64,000 bases of DNA, from positions 4,046,540 to 4,110,539 of the forward strand of contig NZ_KQ031391.1 in NCBI RefSeq assembly GCF_000966285.1, written 5' to 3'. Positions 52,371 to 61,636 of this stretch are shown piece after piece (position 1 is the first letter of the stretch; each line of letters starts with the position of its first letter). This DNA is from Pseudofrankia sp. DC12. Its GTDB lineage: Bacteria > Actinomycetota > Actinomycetes > Frankiales > Frankiaceae. Below the pieces are notes generated by a model. The model saw only the letters and a program-made list of their open reading frames with translations. It was not told the DNA's origin and did not search any database. The position numbers and the translations under genes are program-made.

Positions 52371-52763
52371 ATGTCGCTCGATGTCCCCACCGCCCTGTTG
52401 GAGAAGGCCGAGTCGGGTCAGGTACCCGACGCCGAGTTCATCGACTGCGTCCGGCAGTCCCTGCCGTATGCCTGGGGCGTCGTCAGCCAGGTCGCCGCGG
52501 ACCTTGCCGCGGATGGCGGCGTGTTCGCCGATCACGCGGTCCCGCCGCCGAGTGAGGCGGAGCGGGGACAGTTGCTGCGGGCGCTGGCCAGTGACGCGAT
52601 CCGCGGCGGCTTGGAGCGGCATTTCGGCGTGAAGCTGGCGTTCCAGAACTGCCACCGGGTCGCGGCGTTCCGCCTCGCCGCCGTTGGCGGCGAGCGGTAC
52701 CAGGCGTTCATCTCGCCGCGCGGGCAGCTGCTCAACCAGTCCGCGACGCTGCGCGACTGCTGA
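52371..52763 (+). CDS. Unknown 130-residue protein in zinc cluster
   Basis: I do not recognise the family. The sequence has an acidic N-terminal half (TALLEKAESGQVPDAEFIDC, then LPYAWGVVSQVAADLAADGG) and a C-terminal domain GGLERHFGVKLAFQNCHRVA, then GERYQAFISPRGQLLNQSAT ending LRDC. It has three cysteines and several histidines and acids but no CxxC pair. AGGAGG lies six bases before ATG 52371. It sits 129 bases after the CooC-like gene and 58 bases before the znuA Zur-like site. It may be a client or partner of the ATPase; this is inference from position. Confidence 0.6.
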   Translation: MSLDVPTALLEKAESGQVPDAEFIDCVRQSLPYAWGVVSQVAADLAADGGVFADHAVPPPSEAERGQLLRALASDAIRGGLERHFGVKLAFQNCHRVAAFRLAAVGGERYQAFISPRGQLLNQSATLRDC

Positions 52764-52821
52764 CCGGCCGGGCCGTGGGCGACGTCACCGGCGTCCACGG
52801 CCCGACCCCATGGCGGTCTAT

Positions 52822-52842
52822 TGAAAATGAAAACCGTTTCGA
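52822..52842. promoter_or_regulatory. Overlapping Zur-box-like sites before znuA
   Basis: Two overlapping 15-mers, TGAAAATGAAAACCG (52822-52836) and TGAAAACCGTTTCGA (52828-52842), each match 10 of 15 positions of the Zur consensus TGAAAATGATTTTCA. This AT-rich block lies 45-65 bases before the znuA GTG and is typical of Zur-controlled zinc uptake promoters. Confidence 0.65.
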
Positions 52843-52886
52843 GTAGGTTTGGTCAGGCTCATCCAGCCTTACTTCGGAGGTCTGCT

Positions 52887-53843
52887 GTGTCCTCGGCCCT
52901 TCCCTCGGGCGTCACCCGTGGCCGTCTCGCGCGCCGGGTCGCCGGCGCCGCCGCACTGGTCGCGCTGGCGCTCGCCGGCTGCTCCACCTCGTCTGGCGAC
53001 AAGGGGTCTGGCGCGTCAGCCGCGACTGGTGTGAACGTGGTGGCCGCGGAGAACTTCTGGGGCAGCCTCGCCACCCAGCTCGGCGGCCCCCATGTGAAGG
53101 TCACCAGCATCATCGACAACCCGGACGCCGACCCGCACGACTACGAGCCCACCGCCGCCGACGGCCGCGCGATCGCCGCCGCCAAGGTCGCGATCATCAA
53201 CGGGGTCGGCTACGACGCCTGGGCGACCAAGCTCGCCGACGCCAACCCGACGCCGTCCCGCACCACCCTGACCGTCGGCGACCTCGTCGGCGCGAAGGAC
53301 GGCGACAACCCGCACCGCTGGTACAACCCCGACAACGTCCGCACCGTCATCGACGCGATCACCGCCGCCTACAAGAAGACCGACCCGGCTGACGCGGCGT
53401 TCTTCGACGCCCAGCACACCACCGTGCTGACCACCAACCTGAAGACCTACTTCGACACCATCACAGCGATCAAGGCCAGCTACGGCGGCACCCCGGTCGG
53501 CGCCTCCGAGTCGATCTTCTCGATGGTATCGCCCGCGCTCGGCCTGGACCTGCTCACCCCGCCCGCGTTCCTCACCGCGATCAGCGAAGGCACCGACCCG
53601 ACCCCGGCGGACAAGGCCACCATCGACGCCCAGATCGCGAACAAGCAGATCAAGGTCTACGTCTACAACAGCCAGAACGCCACCCCCGACATCCAGACCC
53701 AGGTCGACGCCGCGAAGGCGCAGAAGATCCCGGTCACCACGATCACCGAGACCCTGACCCCGGCCGGCGCCTCGTTCCAGGACTGGCAGGTCGCCCAGCT
53801 CCAGGCCCTCCAGAAGGCCCTGGCCGCGGGGACCGGTAAGTGA
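52887..53843 (+). CDS. znuA: ZnuA-type zinc-binding lipoprotein
   Basis: This cluster A-I substrate-binding protein has a signal sequence ending at the lipobox LALAGC (Cys32), then VVAAENFWGSLATQLGG, NPDADPHDYEPTAADGRAIA (first metal His), INGVGYDAWATKLAD and DNPHRWYNPDNVRTVIDAIT (second His). There is no long His-rich loop, which is common in actinobacterial members. GTG 52887 with GGAGG six bases upstream is preferred; the open frame to 52821 would include the Zur-like site. It delivers Zn2+ (or Mn2+) to the ABC permeases encoded downstream and overlaps znuC by GTGA. Confidence 0.9.
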   Translation: MSSALPSGVTRGRLARRVAGAAALVALALAGCSTSSGDKGSGASAATGVNVVAAENFWGSLATQLGGPHVKVTSIIDNPDADPHDYEPTAADGRAIAAAKVAIINGVGYDAWATKLADANPTPSRTTLTVGDLVGAKDGDNPHRWYNPDNVRTVIDAITAAYKKTDPADAAFFDAQHTTVLTTNLKTYFDTITAIKASYGGTPVGASESIFSMVSPALGLDLLTPPAFLTAISEGTDPTPADKATIDAQIANKQIKVYVYNSQNATPDIQTQVDAAKAQKIPVTTITETLTPAGASFQDWQVAQLQALQKALAAGTGK

Positions 53844-54787
53844 CGCAGCTGCGCGAGGGGGAAGCGGTGGTGCGCGACGCGCCGCCGCCTCCCCGGCCCG
53901 ACCCGGTGACCGGGCCGCGCCGGGACGCCGCGCCGGCGTCGGCGGGCGCGGTGGACCGCCACGTACCGGTGGAGATCCGCGGGGCGGCGGTCGCGCTGGG
54001 CGGGCGGACCGTCTGGTCCGGCGTCGACGCCACGGTTCCAGCAGGTGCGTTCGTCGCGGTCCTCGGCCCCAACGGGGCCGGGAAGTCCACCCTGCTCAAG
54101 GCGACCCTCGGCCTGCTACCCCTGGCGGCCGGCAGCATCCACGTCCTCGGCCGCCCGCCGCGACACGCCCGCGACCGGGTCGGCTACCTGCCGCAGCGGC
54201 GCAGCTTCGACCCATCGACCCGCATCCGCGGGCTAGACGTCGTCCGCCTCGGCGTCGACGGCCACCGATGGGGCATCCCCCTACCCGGCCGCCGCTCCCG
54301 CGCCGCGGCGGCCCGGGTACGCGACCTCGTCGACCTCGTCGGCGCCACCAGCTACGCGCACCGGCCGATCGGAACGCTGTCGGGCGGCGAGCAGCAACGC
54401 CTGCTCATCGCTCAGGCGTTGGCCGCCGGGCCGGAGCTGCTTCTGCTCGACGAGCCGCTCGACAGCCTGGACCTGCCGAACCAGGCCGCCGTCGCGGCGC
54501 TCGTCTCCCGGATCGCCCGCCAGACCGGCATCGCGGTGGTGATCGTCGCACATGACGTCAACCCGCTGCTGCCCTACCTCGACCAGGTCATCTACCTTGG
54601 CCAAGGAGCCGCGGCGACCGGCACACCCACCCAGGTGATCACGTCTGAGACGCTATCGGGCCTGTACGGGGCGCCGGTCGAGGTCCTGACGGCCTCGGAC
54701 GGCCGCCTTGTCGTCGTCGGTCAACCGGAAGCGCCCGCGCGCCACACCAACCGCCACCCCGAGCGCCGAGACGGCAACCCGGCATGA
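53840..54787 (+). CDS. znuC: ZnuC-type ABC ATPase
   Basis: This cytoplasmic ATPase of 315 residues powers zinc import. It has Walker A LGPNGAGKSTLL, Q-loop VGYLPQRRSF, signature GTLSGGEQQRLLIAQALA, Walker B LLLLDEPLDSLD and switch His in VIVAHDVNPLL. The N-terminal ~45 residues are a Pro/Arg-rich extension. GTG overlaps the znuA stop and the stop overlaps the first permease start (ATGA), so the transporter genes are translationally coupled. Confidence 0.93.
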   Translation: MTQLREGEAVVRDAPPPPRPDPVTGPRRDAAPASAGAVDRHVPVEIRGAAVALGGRTVWSGVDATVPAGAFVAVLGPNGAGKSTLLKATLGLLPLAAGSIHVLGRPPRHARDRVGYLPQRRSFDPSTRIRGLDVVRLGVDGHRWGIPLPGRRSRAAAARVRDLVDLVGATSYAHRPIGTLSGGEQQRLLIAQALAAGPELLLLDEPLDSLDLPNQAAVAALVSRIARQTGIAVVIVAHDVNPLLPYLDQVIYLGQGAAATGTPTQVITSETLSGLYGAPVEVLTASDGRLVVVGQPEAPARHTNRHPERRDGNPA

Positions 54788-55686
54788 GTGGGGGGTTCAG
54801 CTGGGACCTGGTCGCCGACCTGCGCGACATGTGGTCGGCCGCGTTCATGGTCAACGCGTTCCGCGCCGGGCTCATCGTCGCTGTCCTGGCCGCCACCATC
54901 GGCTGGTTCATGGTCCTGCGCCGCCAGACCTTCGCCGGCCACACCCTCGCCATCGCCGGATTCCCCGGCGCGGCCGGCGCGGTCTGGCTCGGCGCCGGCC
55001 TGACCTACGGCTACTACACGTTCTGCCTCGCCGCCGCGCTCGCCATCGCCACCCTGCCACGCCGCGGCGAGGGCGGCTACGCCGAACAGTCCGCCGCCAT
55101 CGCCACCGTGCAGGCCTTCGCCCTCGCCGCCGGCATGCTGTTCGTCTCCCTCTACAAAGGCTTCCTCGGCGGCACCAACGCCCTGCTGTTCGGCAGCGTC
55201 CTCGGTATCACCACGGACCAGGTCAACACCCTCGCCCTCGTCGCCGCCCTCGTCCTCGCTGTCCTCGCGATCCTCGGCCGACCGCTGCTGTTCGCCTCCA
55301 TCGACCCCGAGGTGGCCGCCGCGCACGGCGTGCCCACCCGGGTGCTGGACACCGCCTTCCTGGTCCTGCTCGGCCTCACCGTCGCCGAAATCAGCCAGAT
55401 CACCGGCAGCCTGCTCGTCTTCGCGCTCCTCGTCCTCCCCGCTGCCACCGCGAGACAGCTCACCGCGAGGCCCGCGGCCGGCCTCGCACTGTCGGTCGCC
55501 CTCGCGGCCGTCACCGTGTTCATCGCGCTGTTCATCGCCTACTACTCGCCCTACCCGGTCGGGTTCTGGCTGACCACACTCGCCTTCGGCCTCTACGTCA
55601 CCGCGTCCGCCACGACAGCCACCCGCACCCGGCTCGGGCAGCGCACCACCAGGCCGCCGTCCGCCCTCGCGCCCGCTGGAGCCTGA
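54784..55686 (+). CDS. znuB: Zinc/manganese ABC permease, first copy
   Basis: This is an ABC-3-family permease with eight or nine membrane helices: VNAFRAGLIVAVLAATIGWF, RRQTFAGHTLAIAGFPGAAG, YKGFLGGTNALLFGSVLGIT and SQITGSLLVFALLVLPAATA, the last being the conserved (T/S)Q-x-x-G-x-(L)-L-(V)-x-A-(L)-L-x-x-PA block. Length 300 residues is normal. It is coupled to znuC and followed by a second permease five bases later, so the translocator is probably a heterodimer. Confidence 0.9.
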   Translation: MSGGFSWDLVADLRDMWSAAFMVNAFRAGLIVAVLAATIGWFMVLRRQTFAGHTLAIAGFPGAAGAVWLGAGLTYGYYTFCLAAALAIATLPRRGEGGYAEQSAAIATVQAFALAAGMLFVSLYKGFLGGTNALLFGSVLGITTDQVNTLALVAALVLAVLAILGRPLLFASIDPEVAAAHGVPTRVLDTAFLVLLGLTVAEISQITGSLLVFALLVLPAATARQLTARPAAGLALSVALAAVTVFIALFIAYYSPYPVGFWLTTLAFGLYVTASATTATRTRLGQRTTRPPSALAPAGA

Positions 55687-55691
55687 GCGCC

Positions 55692-56579
55692 GTGTTTGCT
55701 CACCCGTTCATGCAACACGCGTTCCTCGCCGGCACCGCCGTCGCGCTCGCCGCCGGCCTGGTCGGCTACTTCCTGGTCCTGCGCGCCCAGGTCTTCACCG
55801 CCGACGCGCTGTCCCACGTCGCGTTCACCGGCGCGCTCGCCGCGCTCGCCGCCGGACTCGACGCCCGCCTCGGCCTGTTTGCGATCACCGTCCTGGCCGC
55901 GCTCGGAATGGGCACCCTCGGCCGGCGTGCCCGGCCCGACGACGTCGTCATCGGCGGCGTGTTCGCCTGGATCCTCGGCCTCGGCGTGTTCTTCCTCGCC
56001 CTCTACACCACCACCCGCAGCGGCACCGGCAACGGAACCGCCAGCGTCACCGTCCTGTTCGGCTCCATCCTCGGCCTCACCGCCGACCGCGCCACCCTCA
56101 CCGCCGCGATCGCGGCGGTCGTCTGCGCCGCGACCCTGACCATCGCCCGCCCACTGCTGTTCGCCAGCCTCGACGAAGACGTCGCCGCCGCCCGCGGCCT
56201 GCCCGTCCGCCTCCTGGGCTACGGCTTCCTCGCCCTCGTCGGCCTCACCACCGCTGAAGCCACCCAGGTCGTCGGCGCACTGCTCATCCTCGGACTGCTC
56301 GCCGCCCCCGCTGGCGCCGCCAACAGACTCACCACCCGCCCACTTGCGGGCCTCGGACTATCCGCCCTCATCGCCGTCGGCAGCGTCTGGGCCGGCCTCA
56401 CCACCAGCTACTACCTGCCGAAACTGCCGCCCAGCTTCGCCATCCTCACCGCCGCCACCCTCACCTACCTCACCGCGATCACGGCGACAGGTCTCCGCCG
56501 ACTCCGCCGGGCCGCGGCAGCGGGACCTTGCGGATGTTCGAGTTCGGTTCACGAGGACCGCGCCGAGGTCACCGGGTAG
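55692..56579 (+). CDS. znuB: Zinc/manganese ABC permease, second copy
   Basis: This is the second ABC-3 permease, 295 residues: MQHAFLAGTAVALAAGLVGY, RAQVFTADALSHVAFTGALA (the typical DALSHVAF segment absent from the first copy), SVTVLFGSILGLTADRATLT and ATQVVGALLILGLLAAPAGA. The C-terminal tail GPCGCSSSVHEDRAEVTG has two Cys, one His and acids and could bind metal. GTG 55692 starts five bases after the first permease. Two dissimilar permeases with one ATPase occur in several actinomycete zinc clusters. Confidence 0.88.
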   Translation: MFAHPFMQHAFLAGTAVALAAGLVGYFLVLRAQVFTADALSHVAFTGALAALAAGLDARLGLFAITVLAALGMGTLGRRARPDDVVIGGVFAWILGLGVFFLALYTTTRSGTGNGTASVTVLFGSILGLTADRATLTAAIAAVVCAATLTIARPLLFASLDEDVAAARGLPVRLLGYGFLALVGLTTAEATQVVGALLILGLLAAPAGAANRLTTRPLAGLGLSALIAVGSVWAGLTTSYYLPKLPPSFAILTAATLTYLTAITATGLRRLRRAAAAGPCGCSSSVHEDRAEVTG

Positions 56580-57044
56580 TTGGCCTGCCGGTGCCGACGC
56601 TGGCACGGGTGCTGTGACGGCTGCCGAGGACAGTTCGCCGCTCCACTCCGGGACGCGACCAGCGGATGTCCCATGAGCGACGACGGGACCACGAGGGGAG
56701 GTCATGTCGGGGCGTCGACGGTTGTCGACGAGGCCGTCCGGCGCGTCCGGGCCGTGAGCACCTCGCCGCCTGGTTGACGGAGTTGGTGCAGTACATGTCC
56801 GTCCAGATCGTCGCGCGGGATACGGCGGTCGCCTTGTCGCCCGCGTCGGAACGTCCGGACCGCTCGGGGTGCTGGAGGACAGGTTCAACCGGTCCTGGCC
56901 GCGTCGCCAGCGAATTCTCGTGTTGGCCGGTAGCCGCCTGGTGGCGGAGCCGAGGACAGGGGCCCGCGTCACCCGTCGTCGGCGACCCCGGGCTGTTGCA
57001 CGGTTGGATGCCGAGGCGGACCCGAGTGTGGGTGTTGAGGTAGC
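56580..57044. other. Gap between zinc cluster and MFS gene
   Basis: These 465 bases lie between convergent genes. Rightward frames contain TVVDEAVRRVR and, in another frame, REHLAAWLTELVQYMSVQIV, which together look like a short broken coding sequence, but I cannot assign a family. No clear terminator hairpin was found. Confidence 0.35.
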
Positions 57045-58415
57045 TCAGGTCGACGAGTGGTATTCGCCGGCGCCGGGCGGCGCAGGGCTGTCGTGGTGGG
57101 TCGCGGTGGTGGTGAGGTCGGCGAGACGGGGCTGGCTGGGCAGATGGGTGAGCACGCCGGCGATCACGGAGACCGCGAGCCCGACGCCGGCGAGGGTGAG
57201 GGCGTGGCCCAGGCCGGCGTGTTGGGCGGTGAAGCCGCCGGCCGCGGCGCCGAGGGGCTGGCCGCCCCAGGCGATGATCCGCGCGGAGGTGTTGACGCGT
57301 GCCTGGAGCTCGATCGGCGCGATGGTCTGGCGGATGATGATGCCGTTGAGGCTGACCAGCGTGTTGGCGGCCTGCCAGCCGGCGAGGGCGAGTGCGCCGG
57401 TGGCCAGGGAGCGGCTCACGGTCCAGCCGGCCAGGAAAGCGAGCCCGCCGGCGAGACCGGCGAGGCTGATCCAGCCGAGTGGGAGGCGCCGTTGCAGGGG
57501 CGCGATCGTGAGGCTGGCCAGCAGGCTGCCGGCACCGGCGGCGGCGTAGAGCAGGCCGATGCGTCCGTCGTCGGTGCCGAGGCCGAGCTGGCGGACCGCG
57601 ACGACGACGACCAGTCCGGTGACGAAGCCGGCGGTGAGGCTGTTGCCGAAGCCGATGAGGGTGAGCGTGCGGACCAGCGGCTGCCGCCACACCCAACGCA
57701 GCCCGGCACCGACATCGGCGCGCAGCCGCCGCGGTGGCTTGGCTGACCCCGCGGAGGCGGGGCCGGGGGCCGCGGTCCCCTGGCCGGGGACGGCGAGGGG
57801 GAGGCGGGCCATCAGGAGCGCCGAGGCGGCGAAACTGACGGCGTCGAGGGCGATCGTCGGGCCGGCACCGAGGCCGGCGGCGAGCAGGCCACCCGCCGCC
57901 GGGCCGGCCAGGCTGACCACCGTGCCCGCGGAGCTGAGCCGGCCGGTGGCCCGGCCCATCTCGCCTGGTGGCACCAGGGCGGCGAGCGCGCGGAAACCGG
58001 CGGCGTCGGAGAAGGTCAGCGCGGCGGCGCTTGCTGCCGCGACCGCGAGCAGCTGGAAGGTGGTCAGTACACCGAGGGCGTTGGCCAGGGGGATCGTGGC
58101 GAGCAGCAGGCCGCTGGCCAGGCTGGACCCGACGAGCACCCGGCGGGGGTCGAGCCGGTCGGCCCACGCGCCGGCGGGCAGGCCGAGCAGCAGGTAGGGC
58201 ACCGCCTCCAGGGCCGCGAGCAGCCCGGTGAGCGTCGCGCTGCCGCTGCGTTGGTAGGCGAGCAGCGGCAGCGCGACGAGCGTGACGGCCGAACCGGCCC
58301 AGGAGACCGTGCGGGCGAGCAGGAACCGGCGGTATCCCCGGCCGGCCGTGCCGGTTTTGGCCGGTACCGTCGACAGGCCGGTACCCCCGGCGATGGCTGT
58401 GGGGGATGCGCTCAC
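57045..58415 (-). CDS. MFS exporter (siderophore/macrolide-efflux type)
   Basis: This 456-residue, 12-helix MFS protein of the enterobactin/macrolide exporter branch reads RRFLLARTVSWAGSAVTLVA, YLLLGLPAGAWADRLDPRRV, AALVPPGEMGRATGRLSSAG, GAGLRWVWRQPLVRTLTLIG and QTIAPIELQARVNTSARIIA. It could export the product of the adjoining YcaO genes. GTG 58415 overlaps the stop of the binding-protein gene (GTGA), so it is the last gene of a coupled leftward operon. Confidence 0.85.
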   Translation of the reverse strand: MSASPTAIAGGTGLSTVPAKTGTAGRGYRRFLLARTVSWAGSAVTLVALPLLAYQRSGSATLTGLLAALEAVPYLLLGLPAGAWADRLDPRRVLVGSSLASGLLLATIPLANALGVLTTFQLLAVAAASAAALTFSDAAGFRALAALVPPGEMGRATGRLSSAGTVVSLAGPAAGGLLAAGLGAGPTIALDAVSFAASALLMARLPLAVPGQGTAAPGPASAGSAKPPRRLRADVGAGLRWVWRQPLVRTLTLIGFGNSLTAGFVTGLVVVVAVRQLGLGTDDGRIGLLYAAAGAGSLLASLTIAPLQRRLPLGWISLAGLAGGLAFLAGWTVSRSLATGALALAGWQAANTLVSLNGIIIRQTIAPIELQARVNTSARIIAWGGQPLGAAAGGFTAQHAGLGHALTLAGVGLAVSVIAGVLTHLPSQPRLADLTTTATHHDSPAPPGAGEYHSST

Positions 58416-59425
58416 GGGTGCAGCGCGGCGGCGAGGGTCTCGACGCCCTGGATGCCGGCGAGGTTGGTGGAGTCCCACTGCGGCAGGAAGGCGATCTTCC
58501 CAGCGCGCACGGCGGTCATCGTCGGCAGCGTCTTGGTGAGGAACGCCCGGGCGTCGGACTCGCTCTCGCCGCCGCTGAGCAGGTAGACGAGGGTCGCCGG
58601 GTCGTCCTTGAGGAGGCGTTCCTTCGACAGCTCGCCGTAGTACTGGCCAGCGGGCAGGGTGCCGGCGTAGATGTTGCGGGCGCCGGCGCGGGTGGCGATG
58701 TCGGTGTAGACGCCGCCGTAGGTGTAGATCGACCCGTCAAAGGTGCTGATCATCGCGACGGTCATCGGTGGCAGGCCGCCGGTCTTCGCCGTCACCGCGT
58801 CGAGCCGGGCACCGATGTCGGCGTTCAGCCTGGCTGCCCGGTCCGGCACACCGAAGATCTTTCCCAGGGTTGTGAGGTCGGCCTGGACGTCGGTGACCTT
58901 GGCGCGGGTGGCGTCGTCGGTGCAGAACCCGCTGAGGATCATGACCTGGGTGCCACCGGCGGCCAGGTCGTTGATGGTGGGCAGCTGCTGGCCGTCGAAC
59001 AGGTAGGAGCCGTCGGCCCAGATCAGGTCGGGCCGGGCGGCGAGCAACTGTTCCCTGGAGGGCGCGTTCTCGGCCAGGACGGGGATCGCGTCGACGGCCG
59101 CGGCCTGGGCCGCGGCGGGGGTTCCCTGGCTGGTGTTGTACTGCCCGACGACGGCCTTGCCGAGGCCGAGGGCGACGAGCAGGTCGCTGCTGGTGGGCCA
59201 GCCGGAGATGACCCTGGCGGGCGCGTGGTCGAAGTGCAGGGTGCGTCCGCAGTTGGTGACGTCGACGGGATAGCTGGCCCGGCTTGCCACATTGGCGGCG
59301 GGCTGGGTGGCGGTTGACGACCGCGAGGGCGTGGTGGATCCGCCGCAGGCGGTCAGCAGTGCGACGGATGTCAGGGAGGCCAGCCCGAGGGCGAGCGCCG
59401 CTCTGGGGACACGACGGCGGTTCAT
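58412..59425 (-). CDS. FecB-type substrate-binding lipoprotein
   Basis: This cluster A-II periplasmic-binding-type lipoprotein of 337 residues has a signal ending in VALLTAC (lipobox LTAC), then VTNCGRTLHFDHAPARVISG WPTSSDLL in two parts, NAPSREQLLAARPDLIWADG, and a C-terminal GKIAFLPQWDSTNLAGIQGV. The family binds ferric siderophores, haem, cobalamin or related chelates; this branch is common beside siderophore exporters in actinomycetes. ATG 59425 overlaps the ATPase stop by four bases. Confidence 0.88.
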   Translation of the reverse strand: MNRRRVPRAALALGLASLTSVALLTACGGSTTPSRSSTATQPAANVASRASYPVDVTNCGRTLHFDHAPARVISGWPTSSDLLVALGLGKAVVGQYNTSQGTPAAAQAAAVDAIPVLAENAPSREQLLAARPDLIWADGSYLFDGQQLPTINDLAAGGTQVMILSGFCTDDATRAKVTDVQADLTTLGKIFGVPDRAARLNADIGARLDAVTAKTGGLPPMTVAMISTFDGSIYTYGGVYTDIATRAGARNIYAGTLPAGQYYGELSKERLLKDDPATLVYLLSGGESESDARAFLTKTLPTMTAVRAGKIAFLPQWDSTNLAGIQGVETLAAALHP

Positions 59426-60408
59426 GGTGTTCCTTCCTGGGAGATCGACGAGAGGGTGCGCCCCTTCGCCGGCTGGGCTGGTGCTGTCTGGTCGCAGAGC
59501 GGCTGCGCGGCGGCGCGGCTGTGCGCCGCCGCCGCGTCCGACGGCGGGGGAGTGCGCAGGGAGGTGAAGGCGAAGTGGGGCCGGCCGGTGACGGGGTGGC
59601 TGCCGCGGTGGGCGTTTACGTGGAAGACCCGGCGCAGCAGGTCCGGGGTGAGCGCGTCGGCGGGGGAGCCGGAGGCGACGACCTGGCCGTCGTCCAGCAC
59701 GTGGACCAGGTCGCAGAACGCGGCGGCGAGGTCGAGGTCGTGCAGCGCGGCGAGGACGGTGATGCCGAGTGATCGGATCAGTTCGAGCAGGTCGAGCCGG
59801 GCTCCGATGTCGAGGTGGTTGGTCGGCTCGTCGAGGACGAGCAGTCGTGGCCGCTGGGCCAGCGCGCGGGCGAGCAGGACCCGCTGGCGTTCCCCGCCGG
59901 ACAGCGTCGCGACCGGCCGGTCGGCGCGGGCGGCCATCCCGACGGTCCGCAGCGCGTCGTCGACGACGTTGTCGTCGCGCGGTGAGGTCCGGCCGAAGGT
60001 GCCCTGGTGTGGGAGGCGGCCGGTGGTGACCAGGTCGCGCACGCACAGGTGCACGTCGGCGGCGTGGTCCTGGGTGAGCGCGGACACCCGGCGCGCCGCC
60101 GCCTTGGGGCCCAGCTCCCGGTACAGGTCGCGGCGGTCGAGCAGGACGGCGCCGGTCGCCGGCCGCAGTGCCCGGTAGACGGTCCGCAGCACGGTGGACT
60201 TGCCACTGCCGTTGGGTCCGAGCAGGCCGACGAACGTCCCGGGCGGGCAGTCGAGCGTCAGGTCCCGCAGGATCGAGGCCCCGTCGAGGCGGACGCCCAC
60301 GCGGTCCAGCCGCAGGCCGCTGACCGTCTCCGGTGTGCGCTGGTCGGCCGCGCTTCCGGTGGCCACGGACTCCCGGTCCGCCCGCCGCGGGTCTCCTCCC
60401 GCGCTCAC
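59422..60408 (-). CDS. FecE-type ABC ATPase
   Basis: This ATPase of the siderophore/cobalamin importer has Walker A LLGPNGSGKSTVLRTVYRAL, Q-loop VSALTQDHAADVHL, signature ATLSGGERQRVLLARALAQR, Walker B LLVLDEPTNHLD and switch His in VLAALHDLDLA. The C-terminal ~50 residues are an Ala/Pro-rich extension beyond the family norm. GTG 60408 overlaps the permease stop. Length is 328 residues. Confidence 0.92.
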   Translation of the reverse strand: MSAGGDPRRADRESVATGSAADQRTPETVSGLRLDRVGVRLDGASILRDLTLDCPPGTFVGLLGPNGSGKSTVLRTVYRALRPATGAVLLDRRDLYRELGPKAAARRVSALTQDHAADVHLCVRDLVTTGRLPHQGTFGRTSPRDDNVVDDALRTVGMAARADRPVATLSGGERQRVLLARALAQRPRLLVLDEPTNHLDIGARLDLLELIRSLGITVLAALHDLDLAAAFCDLVHVLDDGQVVASGSPADALTPDLLRRVFHVNAHRGSHPVTGRPHFAFTSLRTPPPSDAAAAHSRAAAQPLCDQTAPAQPAKGRTLSSISQEGTP

Positions 60409-61604
60409 CGCGCGCCGCCGAGCCCGCCGCGGCGCAGCAGCACGAGGAAGAACGGCACACCGGCCGCCGCGGTGACGATGGTCAGCGGCAGTTCGAGCGG
60501 CTCGGTGACGGTGCGGGCCGCCAGGTCGGCGGCGACGAGGAAGTCGCCGCCGAGCAGCGCGGCCAGTGGCAGCAGCCGGCGGTGGTCGCCGCCGACCAGC
60601 AGCCGGACGGCGTGCGGGGCGATGAGGCCGACGAACTGCACCCCGCCGGCGACGGCGATGACGGTGCCGGTCAGCAGCGCGGCGATGACGAGCAGCTCGG
60701 TGCGCAGCGCGCTGACCGCCACGCCCGCCGAGGCGGCGACGTCGTCGCCGAGCAGCAGCGCGTTGAGCGCCCGGCCGCGCAGGATCAGCCAGCCGGTCGC
60801 GGCGGCGACCGTCGCGGCGGGCAGGCCCAGCTTGTGCCAGTCCGCGCCCGACACCATTCCCAGCAGCCAGAACAGCAGGTGGGCGAGCTGGTTGCTGCTC
60901 ACCCGCAGCTGCAGATAGCTGGTGCCCGCGGTCAGCAGGTAGCCGAGCGCGACGCCGGCCAGCAGCAGCCGGTATGGGTCAACCCGTCCGTCGCGGCGGC
61001 CGAGCAGGAGCACCGCGGCCAGGGTCAGCATCCCGCCCGCGAAGGCGGCCCCCGCCACTCCGAGCGAGGACAGCCAGCCCACGCCGCCCGCTCCGCCGAG
61101 CGTGAGCACCGCGACGGCGGCGAGCGACGCCCCCGACGACACGCCCAGGACATAGGGGTCGGCCAGCGGGTTGCGCACGACCGCCTGCAGCGCGGCGCCC
61201 GCGACCGAGAGCCCGGCGCCGACGACGAACGCCAGCAGCACCCGCGGCACCCGGACCTGCCAGATGATCTCGTCGTCGACGCCGGGGGTCGGGTGGCGGC
61301 CCGCGACCGGGCCGATCGTGTGGCCCAGCACGCTCGACCACACCTCGCCCAGCGGCAGCCGCACCGCACCGAGGCTCACGGCCATGGCGAGCACCAGCGG
61401 TGTGGCCACCACCAGCACGGTGAGGACCACGGCGAACCGTGCCGGCTCGGACAGCCGGCTTTGGGCCGTGGGCCGGTCGGCGGGCGGCACCGCGGCGACG
61501 GGCGGGATCGCCGGCGGACCGGCCGCCCCGAAGGTGGCGTCGAGATGACCGGCGCTGTCAACGTCGGATGTGGACATGGTCGGGGACATCGTCAGGAACC
61601 TCAC
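60405..61604 (-). CDS. FecCD-type ABC permease
   Basis: This importer permease has about ten membrane helices and family blocks IIWQVRVPRVLLAFVVGAGL, AGAALQAVVRNPLADPYVLG, GVSSGASLAAVAVL, LLFWLLGMVSGADW and VQFVGLIAPHAVRLLVGGDH. A single gene means a homodimeric channel. The GTG at 61604 is the outermost start; ATG 61589 and ATG 61577 are alternatives that would still keep the family region intact, since the first ~55 residues are unconserved. It begins 32 bases after the first YcaO stop. Confidence 0.9.
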   Translation of the reverse strand: MRFLTMSPTMSTSDVDSAGHLDATFGAAGPPAIPPVAAVPPADRPTAQSRLSEPARFAVVLTVLVVATPLVLAMAVSLGAVRLPLGEVWSSVLGHTIGPVAGRHPTPGVDDEIIWQVRVPRVLLAFVVGAGLSVAGAALQAVVRNPLADPYVLGVSSGASLAAVAVLTLGGAGGVGWLSSLGVAGAAFAGGMLTLAAVLLLGRRDGRVDPYRLLLAGVALGYLLTAGTSYLQLRVSSNQLAHLLFWLLGMVSGADWHKLGLPAATVAAATGWLILRGRALNALLLGDDVAASAGVAVSALRTELLVIAALLTGTVIAVAGGVQFVGLIAPHAVRLLVGGDHRRLLPLAALLGGDFLVAADLAARTVTEPLELPLTIVTAAAGVPFFLVLLRRGGLGGAR

Positions 61605-61636
61605 GTGACCAGGCGGTCCTCTCGGTGGTCGGACCG

